64,000 bases of DNA from Streptomyces rishiriensis (GTDB taxonomy: Bacteria; Actinomycetota; Actinomycetes; Streptomycetales; Streptomycetaceae), in assembly GCF_030815485.1 (NCBI RefSeq), contig NZ_JAUSWV010000002.1:7564001-7628000 (forward strand), given 5' to 3'. Both the position numbers and the translations under genes were made by a program. Within the stretch, counting starts at the first letter, position 1. Every line of letters starts with the position of its first letter. Below are positions 7,941 through 17,111 of the stretch, one piece after another. Below the pieces are notes generated by a model. It was given only the letters and a program-made list of their open reading frames with translations. It did not search any database and was not told the DNA's origin.

Positions 7941-8753
7941 GTGCCGACACCGGAGGAACCCGGAAAGCCGCACGAGCGCCCGGTCCTGGAACCCGTCCGG
8001 GTCCTGCGGCCGCGCAACACCGACGCCCTGGCGGAGCTGTTCCGCGAGATGTCCGAACTGACCCAGGACCCTGACGCCTACGAGGCGATACCCCTGCGGC
8101 CCGAGCCGGCCGTGGACGAGGCCGAGACGCAGGAGCTCCCGCCGCTGGTCCCCGGCGCGGCGAGGACCGCGCCGACGCGACGCGGCGACCGGGACTGGGC
8201 GAGCGAGAGCGGCGGCCCGCGACCCCTGCCCGGCGGCGAGGGTCCTGGCGGCCGGGCAGGCGCCGCGCGGGAGCGGGGCGCAACCGGGACCGCACCGGGG
8301 CCGGACGGCGCGCGCCCACGCGTCCGCAGCGGGTCCGGTGCGGGGCTGCGGCGCGGCGCCGTCACGGTCGGCGTGTGCGCGGCGGCCCTCGTCGGCTTCG
8401 TCTGCGCGCTGCTGCTGCCGGGCCGGGGCGGCGAGGCCGCCGCGCAGACACCCCCGCCGGCGGCGGCCACCCCCGCCCCGACCGCCACCGCGACCGGACC
8501 GGCGGACCCCGACGGAGCCGGCACGCTGCGGGAGGGGGACAGCGGTGCCGAGGTGACCGACCTCCAGCGGCGCCTGCTGCGCGTTCCGAACGTGTACGAC
8601 AACGGTCCCACCGACGGCCGTTACGGCACCGCTCTCACCGAGGCCGTGGCGCGATTCCAGCTGTGGTATGGCATCCGCGGCGACGAGAGCGGCGTGTACG
8701 GCGACGACACCCGCCGTGATCTGGAGTCCCGTACGGCCTCGGCCGGCGGATGA
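7941..8753 (+). CDS. Membrane protein with peptidoglycan-binding domain
   Basis: A 270-residue protein starting at GTG with GGGAG 6 nt upstream. The first ~135 residues are a charged, Pro/Gly-rich, probably disordered cytoplasmic segment. A single hydrophobic helix (about residues 138-158, AVTVGVCAAALVGFVCALLL) follows, then a short Thr/Ala/Pro linker, and a PG_binding_1 domain (LREGDSGAEVTDLQRRLLRV ... ALTEAVARFQLWYGIRGDESGVYG). The topology puts the binding domain in the cell wall. No catalytic domain is present, so it is likely structural or a sensor tether. Confidence 0.8.
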   Translation: MPTPEEPGKPHERPVLEPVRVLRPRNTDALAELFREMSELTQDPDAYEAIPLRPEPAVDEAETQELPPLVPGAARTAPTRRGDRDWASESGGPRPLPGGEGPGGRAGAARERGATGTAPGPDGARPRVRSGSGAGLRRGAVTVGVCAAALVGFVCALLLPGRGGEAAAQTPPPAAATPAPTATATGPADPDGAGTLREGDSGAEVTDLQRRLLRVPNVYDNGPTDGRYGTALTEAVARFQLWYGIRGDESGVYGDDTRRDLESRTASAGG

Positions 8754-8988
8754 CCGGGTGAAGCCCCGGGAGAACGGGCCGCGCTCGGCAGTGCGGTGCG
8801 TGTCACCATGGCCGGTGGCCCCGTTGCGGTCGGCCGACGGTGGGCGTTCGGCGCCTCGGGTCGCCGAGACGAAGGCCGTCCCCATGAGCGGGTCCCGCGT
8901 CCCGGGCCGGAGGCCGCCCGTCGTGTTCGTGCCGTCCGTCGTCGTGGGGGCGTCGTGGTACTGGCGGCGCCGCGACCACGGAGCCGTC

Positions 8989-11385
8989 CTACCGCTCGGC
9001 GTCCGGCACCCGGATGTCCAGCACGCACACGTCGTCGCGTCCCTCGGGCTCCAGCGTCGCGCCGAGCAGCTGGTCCAGCGGCCCCGGCCCGGCGCCGGGC
9101 CGGGGCGCGGCGGCCCTGGCCAGTCGCTCCAGACCTCGGTCGATGCTCTCCAAGGGCCGCTCCACCAGGCCGTCGGTGTAGAGAAGGACCTGGTCGCCCG
9201 GTTCCAGACGGACCTCCGCCGCCTCGTAGCGAGCCGTGTCGGTCGCGCCGAGCAGCATCCCGAAGGGACGCTCGAGGTAGTGGGCCTCACCGCCACGCAC
9301 CAGCAGCGGGGGCGGGTGACCGGCCTGTGCCCACTCCAGTCGCCGTTCGCGCGGGTTGTAACGGGCCAGCACCATGGTCGCCGAGCCGTGCGGGTCGCGG
9401 GAGTGCAGCAGCAGGGCGTTGAGACGGCTGAGTGCCCCGGTCAGCGACGAACCCGTGATGACCATGCCCTTGGCGGTGAACCGCAGCAGGGCCATCGAGG
9501 CCACGGCGCCCATGCCGTGCCCGGCCACGTCACCGACGACGAACAGGGCGTCGCCGTCGGGCAGTTCGATGGCGCTGAACCAGTCGCCGCCGACGCTGAG
9601 GCCCGACTGCGCGGGCAGGTAGGCGACGTCCACGCGCAGCCCGGCCAGCCGGACGGCCTGCTTCGGCAGGGGCAGCAGCGCGTCCTGCAACCGGGCGGCC
9701 ACCATGCGCTCGGCCTCGAGCGCCCCGTGCTGGGTGAGCATGGCGCGCTCGCTCGCGAGGAGGGCCAGTTCGGCGCTGCGCTGGGGCGTGAGGTCCTGCA
9801 CGAAGCCGTGCACCTCGATGGGGGTGCCCTGGCCGTCCGCGACGGCCTCGGCGACCACCCGCAGATGCCGGATGCCGGTCCGGGTGAGGACCCGGAAGGG
9901 CACGTCGCACGGCCGCCCGTGCCGCACCAGCTCCCCGACGGCGCGGGCGAGCGTCGGCACGTCCTCGGGAGAGGCCATGCGCGGCAGTCCGTGGAGCGGT
10001 ACGACGCCCTGCTCGGCATCCCGCTCGAAGATGCTGAAGACCTGGGCGGACCAGGTCCCCTCGCCCGTCTCGAGGTTCCAGGTGACCCAGCCGAGGTTGC
10101 CGAGGCGCTGCACGTCCGCCAGCCGCTGCTCCTGCCGGTCGGAGGGATCGTGCCGGACCCAGCTGAGGACCAGTCCGTCGCCCAGCCGCACCACCCGCGC
10201 CGAGTAGGTGGCCAGTTCGCTGACCCCGGACACCATCTGCTGGCGGGCGAACGGCTCGCTCTCGTAGGGCCGGTCGCAGGCCAGCACCTCGAGACAGCCC
10301 TCCCACAACGGATCCTGGGCGACCTCCGGCCAGCACTCCAGGAAGCGCAGGCCGACCAGCTCACGCCCGCTGCGGCCGACGGCGTCGGACGTCACGCTGG
10401 TCGCGGCGTCGACGCGGAAGTCCTCGACGTCCCCCGTCGGGGAGCGCAGCGGGGTCAGGAGCACCGCCGCGACGGGCAGCCGGTCGAGCACCGTCTGTAC
10501 GGCGTCCGCGGCCCCGCCGACGGCCGGGCCCGGCCGGGTGCCGAACGAGCGCAGCGGGCCCGCGCACAACTGGGCGACGGCCATCAGGTGTTCCCGCACC
10601 GGGGGCGGGAAGGCGCCCTTGCGGCGGCGCAGGATCCCGAGCACCACCTCGGCCGACTCGCCGGTCACCACCGGCAGCCAGGCCCGGGACGGCCACCGTT
10701 CGGGCGGGTCCCCGATCAGCTGATAGCGCTTGCCGTCCTCGTCGGGGTCCTCCAGCCAGCGCGGCTCCCCGGAGTCGAGGGCGTCCAGCGCGGCGATCCC
10801 GCTGACCGGCGGCACCCGGCCCCACTGTTCGGCCAGCGTCCCCTCGATGCCGGCGTGACCGGTGAGCTCGAGCCCGCCGCCCGGCCGCCGGGCGAAGACC
10901 ATCACGGCGCCGGCGCCCACGTCCTGGGCGAGCCGGTCGAGCAGGCAGCGGGCGAGATCGTGCGGGGTGCCGACACGGACGAGGGCCCGGCTCAGGCGGC
11001 CGAGGGCGGCGGCGTCGATCTCCTCGTGGGCCGAGCCGGGTGTGGTCGGCCGTGCGGGCGCTTCGGCCGAAGCCGGGTCGGCGGCGCCGCGGGGCTGCGC
11101 GGAGAGCGCGCCGAGGGTGATCCAGCACTCCTCGAGCAGCGTCCGCCGGCCGGCCTTGGCCCGCTGCTGAAGCTCCTCCTGCGCGGCGTCCGGCGAGCAG
11201 CCCAGCTGTGCCATCAGGACGCCCTTGGCGCGCTCCTGCACGGCCACGGTGGCCGCTCGCTCCTGCAGTCGGTCCATCTCCGCGCGCTGGCGCGCCACGA
11301 CCCGGGTGAGTGCCGCCAGGTCGGGCACGTCACCGGGCCGGAAAGGCAGGGCGGGGTCGCTCGTCACACCTTGAGCATGGCACAC
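8989..11385 (-). CDS. Multidomain SpoIIE-type PP2C phosphatase (ANTAR-like, GAF, PAS)
   Basis: A 798-residue cytosolic signalling protein. The first ~80 residues form an ANTAR-like three-helix region (QERAATVAVQERAKGVLMAQLGCSPDAAQEEL). A GAF domain (~110-270) and a second GAF/PAS-like stretch follow, then a PAS domain (~430-550, with LGWVTWNLETGEGTWS), and a C-terminal SpoIIE/RsbU phosphatase (~580-798: GLSVGGDWFSAIELPDGDALFVVGDVAGHGMGA, the metal-binding Asp motifs, and DQVLLYTDGLVERP). These enzymes dephosphorylate anti-anti-sigma factors in stress-sigma switches. Neither a cognate anti-sigma nor an antagonist is nearby. GTG 11367 is an alternative start; neither has a clear ribosome site. 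Confidence 0.85.
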   Translation of the reverse strand: MCHAQGVTSDPALPFRPGDVPDLAALTRVVARQRAEMDRLQERAATVAVQERAKGVLMAQLGCSPDAAQEELQQRAKAGRRTLLEECWITLGALSAQPRGAADPASAEAPARPTTPGSAHEEIDAAALGRLSRALVRVGTPHDLARCLLDRLAQDVGAGAVMVFARRPGGGLELTGHAGIEGTLAEQWGRVPPVSGIAALDALDSGEPRWLEDPDEDGKRYQLIGDPPERWPSRAWLPVVTGESAEVVLGILRRRKGAFPPPVREHLMAVAQLCAGPLRSFGTRPGPAVGGAADAVQTVLDRLPVAAVLLTPLRSPTGDVEDFRVDAATSVTSDAVGRSGRELVGLRFLECWPEVAQDPLWEGCLEVLACDRPYESEPFARQQMVSGVSELATYSARVVRLGDGLVLSWVRHDPSDRQEQRLADVQRLGNLGWVTWNLETGEGTWSAQVFSIFERDAEQGVVPLHGLPRMASPEDVPTLARAVGELVRHGRPCDVPFRVLTRTGIRHLRVVAEAVADGQGTPIEVHGFVQDLTPQRSAELALLASERAMLTQHGALEAERMVAARLQDALLPLPKQAVRLAGLRVDVAYLPAQSGLSVGGDWFSAIELPDGDALFVVGDVAGHGMGAVASMALLRFTAKGMVITGSSLTGALSRLNALLLHSRDPHGSATMVLARYNPRERRLEWAQAGHPPPLLVRGGEAHYLERPFGMLLGATDTARYEAAEVRLEPGDQVLLYTDGLVERPLESIDRGLERLARAAAPRPGAGPGPLDQLLGATLEPEGRDDVCVLDIRVPDAER

Positions 11386-11468
11386 CGCCGTGGCTTCGAT
11401 CGCGGTCTTGCGGCAACGCTCCCGTCAGGCGTGACGCCCCTCGGGAGGACCCGGACGGCTCTTCCCGG

Positions 11469-11843
11469 TCAGCGTCCGGGACTCTGCTCCACCAGGGCCT
11501 GGGTGACCGCTCGGACGCTGCGGGCGATGTGCTGGAGCTGCATGACCTCGGCCGCGTACATCTTGATCGTGTGCTCGATGACCGATTCGGGCAGTCCGAG
11601 CCGGGGCAGGTCGGCGCGGGCGGTCTGCAGGGCGGTGCGGGCCACCCGGACCTCGTTCTGGACCTGGATCTGCGCGTGGCGGGCGAGCAGTACCGGGTGG
11701 CGCAGCAGCGCCGGGTAGCTCGCGTAGCGCGCGGGCACCAGCTCGCGCAGCCACTTGGCCGCCGAGCGCTCCCAGTCGTAGCTGCCGGGAGTCTTGACCT
11801 GGCACGGCCAGTCCGAGCTGATGCGCGTCGTCGTCAGGGTCAT
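11469..11843 (-). CDS. Conserved-looking hypothetical protein
   Basis: A 124-residue protein I do not recognise. It is helical, with a W/K/R-rich start (SSDWPCQVKTPGSYDWERSAAKWLRELVPARY) and a long amphipathic tail (HTIKMYAAEVMQLQHIARSVRAVTQALVEQ). I place the start at ATG 11843, 8 nt after GGAAG; ATG 11849 is nearly as good. It has no signal peptide or membrane segment. Its upstream region is unusually AT-rich and contains two palindromes, implying a regulated promoter. Confidence 0.6.
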   Translation of the reverse strand: MTLTTTRISSDWPCQVKTPGSYDWERSAAKWLRELVPARYASYPALLRHPVLLARHAQIQVQNEVRVARTALQTARADLPRLGLPESVIEHTIKMYAAEVMQLQHIARSVRAVTQALVEQSPGR

Positions 11844-11849
11844 GATCAT

Positions 11850-12184
11850 CGCTTCCGGTGTTGGCGTCGTGACGGTGGTCCGACGGTTCGGGGCGGCCCC
11901 GGCCCAGGGGAAGACCGGGGCCGCCACGGGCGCTCGCGCAAGCGATGCCCCGAACACCCTGGGCGCCGACGCGGGTAGGGGACGGCGGCTTCGGGTGCCC
12001 GTACATGAGCCCTTGGCGGGCGGATGCGGCCGTGAGCAGTATTTATATATGCCGACGTCTTTGCAAGACGTATGAAAACATTCATGCGCGATATGCCCGC
12101 AATGATCCCTCTGTTACTTGCCGGGGGAGGGGGTGGCCTCGGAAGGGAAGGGCGGGGAACGGCAGGAAGATCGGGGAAGGACGA
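11850..12184. other. 335-bp intergenic region with an AT-rich core
   Basis: No gene is seen. Most of it is ordinary GC-rich leader, but 12040-12090 is strikingly AT-rich and carries two palindromes. It lies upstream of the hypothetical gene ending at 11469 and downstream of the RpiR gene. Confidence 0.6.
12055..12085 (-). promoter_or_regulatory. Paired palindromes in an AT-rich promoter-like core
   Basis: ACGTCTT-TGC-AAGACGT (12055-12071) is followed directly by ATGAA-AACA-TTCAT (12072-12085). On the minus strand a TTGCAA and a TATATAAAT stretch lie close by and resemble promoter elements for the hypothetical gene at 11469-11843. The second palindrome recalls TGAA..TTCA sites bound by some RpiR proteins. 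Confidence 0.45.
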
Positions 12185-13108
12185 TCACTCACGCAGGAAG
12201 AACTGGTGCTGCTCGGCGATCTGCTCGTACTCCTCGAGCCGCGCCTGGGTGCGCTCGGGTCCCGCGTCGGTCATGGCCTGAAGCAGGGCCGCGGCCATCA
12301 CCCCGGGGGCGGCGTAGGAGTCGAAGACCAGCCGGGAGCCGGTGCCGGTGGCGAAGGTGGCGTCGGCCTCGTCGGCCACCGGCCCCAGCGCCAGGTCGGT
12401 GATCAGCGCCACCTTGAGACCGGCGCTGCGCGCGACCCGTACGGCGGTCAGAGTCTCCTGCGCGTGCCGGGGCATCGAGAACGCCAGCACCCAGGTCCCG
12501 CCCGCCTCCCGGGACTGCAGCAGCGCGTCGTAGGCGACGCTGCCTCCCCGGGTGACCAGCCGTACGTCCGGGTGGACCCGGCGGGCGGCGTAGGCGAAGT
12601 ACTCGGCGAGCGAGACGGAGATCCGCAGCCCCAGGACGGTCAGCGGAGTCGACTGCGACAGCTTGCGGCCCACGTCGATGACCCGGTCGGGGTCGGCGAA
12701 GTCGCGCCGCAGGTTCTCCAGGTTCTCGATCTCCGCCTCGACCGCCGCCTGGAGCTCGTTGCTCCGGTTCACCTCGGCCGCCGCCGGACCGCCGGCCAGG
12801 GCGCCCAGCGCGATCGACTGGAGCCTCTCCCGCAGCGCGGGATAACCGCTGAAGCCGACCGCCGCGGCGAACCGGGTCACCGAGGGCTGGCTGACCCCGA
12901 CGCGGTCCGCGAGGTCGGTGATCGACAGGAACGCCGCCTCGGTGATGTGCTCGATCAGATACTGGGCGATGCGCCGTTGCCCCGGCGACAGATGGGGTCC
13001 GTCGAAGAGCGCCCTGAGCCGGGAGGTCGGGGACACCTCCGTCTCCGGACCGGTTCTGCCCGAGGTGATCGCGGATGCCTGTGCGCGTGCCTGCTGCGGC
13101 GATGGCAC
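12185..13108 (-). CDS. MurR/RpiR family transcriptional regulator
   Basis: A 307-residue regulator with an N-terminal RpiR helix-turn-helix (LSPGQRRIAQYLIEHITEAAFLSITDLADRVGVSQPSVTRFAAAVGFSGY, residues ~40-90) and a C-terminal SIS domain (~140-280: TVLGLRISVSLAEYFAYAARRVHPDVRLV ... FSMPRHAQETLTAVRVARSAGLKVALIT) that senses a phosphosugar. Such proteins control sugar-phosphate or amino-sugar catabolism. GTG 13108 is chosen because an ideal AAAGGAGG sits 7 nt upstream. It is a single-gene unit close to the sugar-kinase/ABC locus at 17-26 kb and might act there. Confidence 0.88.
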   Translation of the reverse strand: MPSPQQARAQASAITSGRTGPETEVSPTSRLRALFDGPHLSPGQRRIAQYLIEHITEAAFLSITDLADRVGVSQPSVTRFAAAVGFSGYPALRERLQSIALGALAGGPAAAEVNRSNELQAAVEAEIENLENLRRDFADPDRVIDVGRKLSQSTPLTVLGLRISVSLAEYFAYAARRVHPDVRLVTRGGSVAYDALLQSREAGGTWVLAFSMPRHAQETLTAVRVARSAGLKVALITDLALGPVADEADATFATGTGSRLVFDSYAAPGVMAAALLQAMTDAGPERTQARLEEYEQIAEQHQFFLRE

Positions 13109-13207
13109 CGGTGCGCCTCCTTTGTCTTCCACGGGCTCAACATACTTCAGGGGCCGTGCCGGACAGAGCGGTCGAAGACGCCCCCGCACGCACCCGGTGA
13201 TCACGGC

Positions 13208-14866
13208 TTACCGCCGGTACAGCGTGATCGAGTCGCCGACCTCGTCGACCGGTCGGCTGGAGCGCAGCAGCACGCCGAGGCCGTCCCTGGCCTCGGCGAC
13301 GGCGGAGTCCGACACGACCAGCAGCCCGTGCACCTCGTCGGGCGGCACCCGACGCGGATCGCGGGCGTGGATGCCGTAGTAGGCGGGCACTCCGCTGCCC
13401 TTGTACACGAGCCACACCCGCTCGCCCCGGTAGCGGCTGTGCAGCCGGTCCGCCAGCCGTCCCAGGTCCTGACCCCAGTCCACGTTGGAGTCGTGCAGCC
13501 GTAGATGCGTGTCGGCCGGTCCGCCGAACGCCTCGTTGGAGTACGGCAGGTAGTAGGGGTACGTCCGCAGCGAGCTGACGGCGACGAACGCCACCAGTGC
13601 CGCCACCGCGACCGGCGCCCACCGCCGGCGCACCGTCAGGACGCATCCGGCGGCCACCGCGAGGAACATCGGCAGGAAGACGGCGTACCGGGTCCCCAGA
13701 TCCCGTGCCCCTGACATGGCCGAGGCCAGCAGCACGGCGGCCGGGACCAGCACGTACGGCGCCGCGGGCCGCAGCCGGCGCACCACGGTCATCGCGACCG
13801 CCCCGGCCGTCCACAGGGCGAGCGTGCCGAGCGGCGTCTTCACGACCAGGGCGACCGGCAGGTAGTACCAGCGGGCGCCGGAGTAGCGGTGCCCGAACAG
13901 GAAGCCCCGCCACGACCGGTTCTCCAGACCGAACTGGATCCGCATGCCGTCCCGGTAGGCCTCGGGGAAGGGCAGCATCCGGACGAGGCGCCCGCGCAGG
14001 CCGTGCACGACGGGCACGTGGGTCGCCCCTGGGTTCCAGCGCAGCAGTGGATCGACCACGAGGTACGAGACCCAGACGACGGCGACGGCGGTCAGCGTCA
14101 CCAGCGCCGCCGCCGACAGCGCCCGCCGGACGTCGCGGGGCCGCCGGGCGCACACCGTCACCGCCGCCAGGGCCGCCAGCACGGGGACCGCGGGCAGCGT
14201 GCTCATCTTCGTGGCGAGCGCCGCGCCGAGAGCGGCCCCGGCGAGCGGCAGACACCGGCCCGCGCCGGCCCGGCGGGCCCGCCACAGCAGCCACACCGAG
14301 GTCAGCAGGAAGCCCGCCGCCGGGACGTCGAGCGTCGCCAGCGAGCCGTGCGCGACGACGTCGGGGGAGAGGGCGTACAGGGCGAGCGCCGTCAGCGCGG
14401 GTGCGGGTCCGGCGAGGTCACGGGCGAAGGCGAACACGACCAGGCCGAAGAGCAGGGTCAGCGCGATCACCGGCAGCCGGGCCCACAGCATCAGCCGCCA
14501 GGGGTCGTTGCCGGACCCGTACAGAAGGTGCCGGCCCGCCGCCTCCTGGGCGCCGGTGAACGAGGGATCCACCTGCGGGCGGGCGACGGCCACGCCGACG
14601 GCGACGACGAGCTTGCCGAGGGGCGGGTGCTCCGGGTTGAGGCGCACCCGGTGCTCGTGGAGGTAGTCGGCCGCCGTGGCGACGTACACCGGCTCGTCGA
14701 TGGTCGGGGTCTGCCGTACCGCGGTGGTGACCATCGCGACGGCCATCTGGGTCAGCAGGACCGCCACCAGGACGGGGACGAGCAGCCGTCGGCGGGCCGG
14801 GGCCGGGGGCCGCGCCGTGTTCGTGTCGGGGGTGGTCTCCGGGACCGGATGCGGTTCGGTTGCCAT
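13208..14866 (-). CDS. Glycosyltransferase family 39-like membrane mannosyltransferase
   Basis: A 552-residue polytopic membrane protein. After the first membrane helix comes TPTIDEPVYVATAADYLHEHRVRLNPEHPPLGKL, with the acidic DE pair (57-58) and the HPPLGK loop typical of PMT/ArnT-type polyprenyl-phosphate-sugar transferases (GT-C fold). About ten further hydrophobic segments follow, and a soluble C-terminal part (DTHLRLHDSNVDWGQDLGRLADRLHSRY) lies outside. It would use a lipid-linked sugar to glycosylate an acceptor on the outer face of the membrane. ATG 14866 begins MATEPHPVPETT. It lies directly downstream of the PAP2 phosphatase on the same strand, 95 bp apart, so they may be co-transcribed. 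Confidence 0.78.
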   Translation of the reverse strand: MATEPHPVPETTPDTNTARPPAPARRRLLVPVLVAVLLTQMAVAMVTTAVRQTPTIDEPVYVATAADYLHEHRVRLNPEHPPLGKLVVAVGVAVARPQVDPSFTGAQEAAGRHLLYGSGNDPWRLMLWARLPVIALTLLFGLVVFAFARDLAGPAPALTALALYALSPDVVAHGSLATLDVPAAGFLLTSVWLLWRARRAGAGRCLPLAGAALGAALATKMSTLPAVPVLAALAAVTVCARRPRDVRRALSAAALVTLTAVAVVWVSYLVVDPLLRWNPGATHVPVVHGLRGRLVRMLPFPEAYRDGMRIQFGLENRSWRGFLFGHRYSGARWYYLPVALVVKTPLGTLALWTAGAVAMTVVRRLRPAAPYVLVPAAVLLASAMSGARDLGTRYAVFLPMFLAVAAGCVLTVRRRWAPVAVAALVAFVAVSSLRTYPYYLPYSNEAFGGPADTHLRLHDSNVDWGQDLGRLADRLHSRYRGERVWLVYKGSGVPAYYGIHARDPRRVPPDEVHGLLVVSDSAVAEARDGLGVLLRSSRPVDEVGDSITLYRR

Positions 14867-14961
14867 CGTCCGTCCTGCGGTGACCCCGGCCGGGCGGCGG
14901 CCGGAGCCGGTGCGGAGCCGCCTCGGGGGCTCGTCCGCACCGGCTCCCGCCGCGACGGGTG

Positions 14962-16878
14962 CTACCGCTTCAGGAGTCGTACCGACAGACCGTCTGCCGT
15001 GTACACGGGTACGGCGCGCAGCCGGTCGGAGTTCAGCTCGACGCGGTCGAACCGACCGCGCAGCGCCGAGGCGTCGATCACCGGGACCGTCGTCCCCGCG
15101 GCCGGCGGCCGGTCGGCGTCGAGGCGCAGGGACAGCACGGCGCCCCGGTCCAGCCGGACCCGCCCGGACACCGTGAGGACGGGCCCGTGGTGCCCGCGCA
15201 ACGTCAGGTCCAAGGCCGCGCCGGACTCCTGCGTCCACGCGCCCCGCACCCGCACCGGGGCGCCCGCGCGCAGCGTGCCGCCGGTCAGCCGCACGTCGCC
15301 CTGGCCGAGGGCGTCGGCGTGCCCCGCGACGAGCACCCCCTCCGCCAGCACGGTTCCGCCGTGGTAACGGTTGTGTCCGGTCAGGGTGAGCGTGCCCGAG
15401 CCGCGCTTGGTCAGCCCGCCCTCGCCGCCGATGTCGTGGCGCCAGACGTCGGCCGCGTCGAAGCCGCCCTTCGCCGCGTCCATCGTGACCGCGACGTCCC
15501 CGTCGAAGGCGCCGTACCCGTCCGCCGCGGCGAACAGGTTCAGCCGGCCCCACTGCTCGAATCCGTCCAGCATGACGTATCCGGAGGGCAGCGCGTTCGT
15601 GCGCAGCACCTCGCGGCGCTGGGCCGCCGTCAGGTACGGCAGCCGGGTCTCCAGCAGCACCTCGGCGCCCTTGGGCACGGTGAGCGGCGTGCTGCGGCCC
15701 TGGCGCTCGAGGACGTAGGTCAGGCGGGGCAGGTTGGCACGCGTGTTGGCCTCCCGGTCGGCGTACGGGTCCGAGGCGTCGGAGTGCGCGTAGGCGGCAA
15801 GGGTGTCGGCCGTGGTGCCGGTCTTCTCGGTGAAGTAGGCCAGGGCCTGGGCGCGGGCGGCCGCCTTGAGGTCGGCGTTGGCCGGATCGGCGAGCGCAGC
15901 GGCGGCGAGGGCGGTGGCCATGATGCGGCCGCCGATGACGTCCACGGTGGAGTGCATGCCGGAGACGATCCGGGTGTGGCTGAGTTCGAGGGCGCGGGTC
16001 ACCAGCTCCTGGAACCGCTCGGGCACGGCGTACGCGAACGCCAGCGACGCCAGGTGGAAGGCGTTGGTGTGCCCGCTGGGGAATCCGCCGTCGTCGGTCG
16101 CGGAGGTACCGCGCTGACGCAGCAGCTGCGGGACCACGACCACCTTCGAGTCGTACACCGGGAAGCCGAGGGCATCGGTCTTCCCGGTGTCGACGACCTC
16201 GCTGTTCTCGTTCATGCGCCACGGACGCGGGTACTGGAACGCGTACTTGCCCGGGTTGCCGGAGGCGAACGGGCCGCGCACGGTGTCGACGAGCTGGGCG
16301 ACCCGGCCGAGGTCGGAGGTGTAGGAGCCGGCGCCGATGGCGGAGCCGGCGGGCGCGTCCGCGGGGACGGAGTCACTGATCGTGGTGGCGGGAGTGGTGT
16401 CCGGCGCGCTGGTGATCGAGGTGACGGCCTTGGCGCCGCTCTTGTAGAGCTCCGTCAGGGGACCGAGTCCGGCGATCATCGCGTAGCTCTGGTGCTGACG
16501 GTCGTGGACGAAGGCCAGCCGGCCCTCGGCCTCCGTACGGGTGCGGGTGATCGCTATGCAGTAGCGCATGTTGGCGCGCAGGATGTCGGGCCGCAGCGGT
16601 GTGCCGGTGTTCCAGGCGGCGCCGGTCTTCCACACCTGGGCGAAGCCGCCCAGGATCCGCACCACGGCGTTGGTCTCGGGGGTGAGGTTCGCCGTGATGT
16701 TCGTCTTGTAGTCGTCGACGAAGGGCAGCGGGCCCGTGGCGGCCTTGGCGTCGGCGGCGCCCAGCCAGGAGACGAGCGTCGGAGCGGCCACCAGCGCCGC
16801 CGAGCCCCCGAAGGAGATCTTCAGGAAGCGCCTTCTGTTCACGGCCGAGGGGGTGGACTGCCGGGCGGGTGACGGCAT
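14962..16878 (-). CDS. Tat-exported PAP2 phosphatase with autotransporter-type beta repeat
   Basis: A 638-residue secreted protein. Residues 15-18 (RRRF, then LK and a hydrophobic stretch) form a twin-arginine signal. The PAP2/vanadium-haloperoxidase acid-phosphatase signature is complete: K211-x6-R218-P219, PSGHT at 267-271, and R303-x5-H309-x3-D313. The last ~170 residues are unrelated to the enzyme: KRGSGTLTLTGHNRYHGGTV and a series of G-rich beta strands (VRLTGGTLRAG) match autotransporter-associated beta-strand repeats, normally found in Gram-negative passengers. It probably releases phosphate from phosphomonoesters outside the cell; the tail may bind the wall or a glycan. Haloperoxidase activity cannot be excluded. 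Confidence 0.82.
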   Translation of the reverse strand: MPSPARQSTPSAVNRRRFLKISFGGSAALVAAPTLVSWLGAADAKAATGPLPFVDDYKTNITANLTPETNAVVRILGGFAQVWKTGAAWNTGTPLRPDILRANMRYCIAITRTRTEAEGRLAFVHDRQHQSYAMIAGLGPLTELYKSGAKAVTSITSAPDTTPATTISDSVPADAPAGSAIGAGSYTSDLGRVAQLVDTVRGPFASGNPGKYAFQYPRPWRMNENSEVVDTGKTDALGFPVYDSKVVVVPQLLRQRGTSATDDGGFPSGHTNAFHLASLAFAYAVPERFQELVTRALELSHTRIVSGMHSTVDVIGGRIMATALAAAALADPANADLKAAARAQALAYFTEKTGTTADTLAAYAHSDASDPYADREANTRANLPRLTYVLERQGRSTPLTVPKGAEVLLETRLPYLTAAQRREVLRTNALPSGYVMLDGFEQWGRLNLFAAADGYGAFDGDVAVTMDAAKGGFDAADVWRHDIGGEGGLTKRGSGTLTLTGHNRYHGGTVLAEGVLVAGHADALGQGDVRLTGGTLRAGAPVRVRGAWTQESGAALDLTLRGHHGPVLTVSGRVRLDRGAVLSLRLDADRPPAAGTTVPVIDASALRGRFDRVELNSDRLRAVPVYTADGLSVRLLKR

Positions 16879-17111
16879 GAGTGGGCCTCTCTCGAGTTCT
16901 TCGGCCGTGCGGCCGGGAAGGACGTGCGGGGTATCCGCGGTGATACGCGCGGAGTACGTGCGTGGGTACGTGCGATCGGGTGCGGCTCGTCCGTCCTTCG
17001 GCGTGTGGGCCGGAAGGGGCGTACGAGCGAAGATCTACGGCCGAGTCGTGTCGCTCGCGCGATGACCCGGCGACCGGTGCGTGTCCTGCGGGTGAACGAG
17101 GGGCCCGCGCC

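Noticed and set aside
7044..9296. A 750-codon minus-strand frame opposite the ATP-grasp and peptidoglycan-binding genes
   Set aside because: It crosses two convincing plus-strand genes and has no domain or ribosome site.
8668..11718. A 1016-codon plus-strand open frame opposite the SpoIIE phosphatase gene
   Set aside because: It is the antisense shadow of a real gene in very GC-rich DNA; its Gly/Arg/His/Val-rich, repeat-like composition shows no domain and it crosses several real genes.
13208..16222. A 1004-residue version of the glycosyltransferase
   Set aside because: The extra N-terminal 450 residues are antisense-like shadow of the PAP2 gene frame; the membrane protein starts naturally at 14866.
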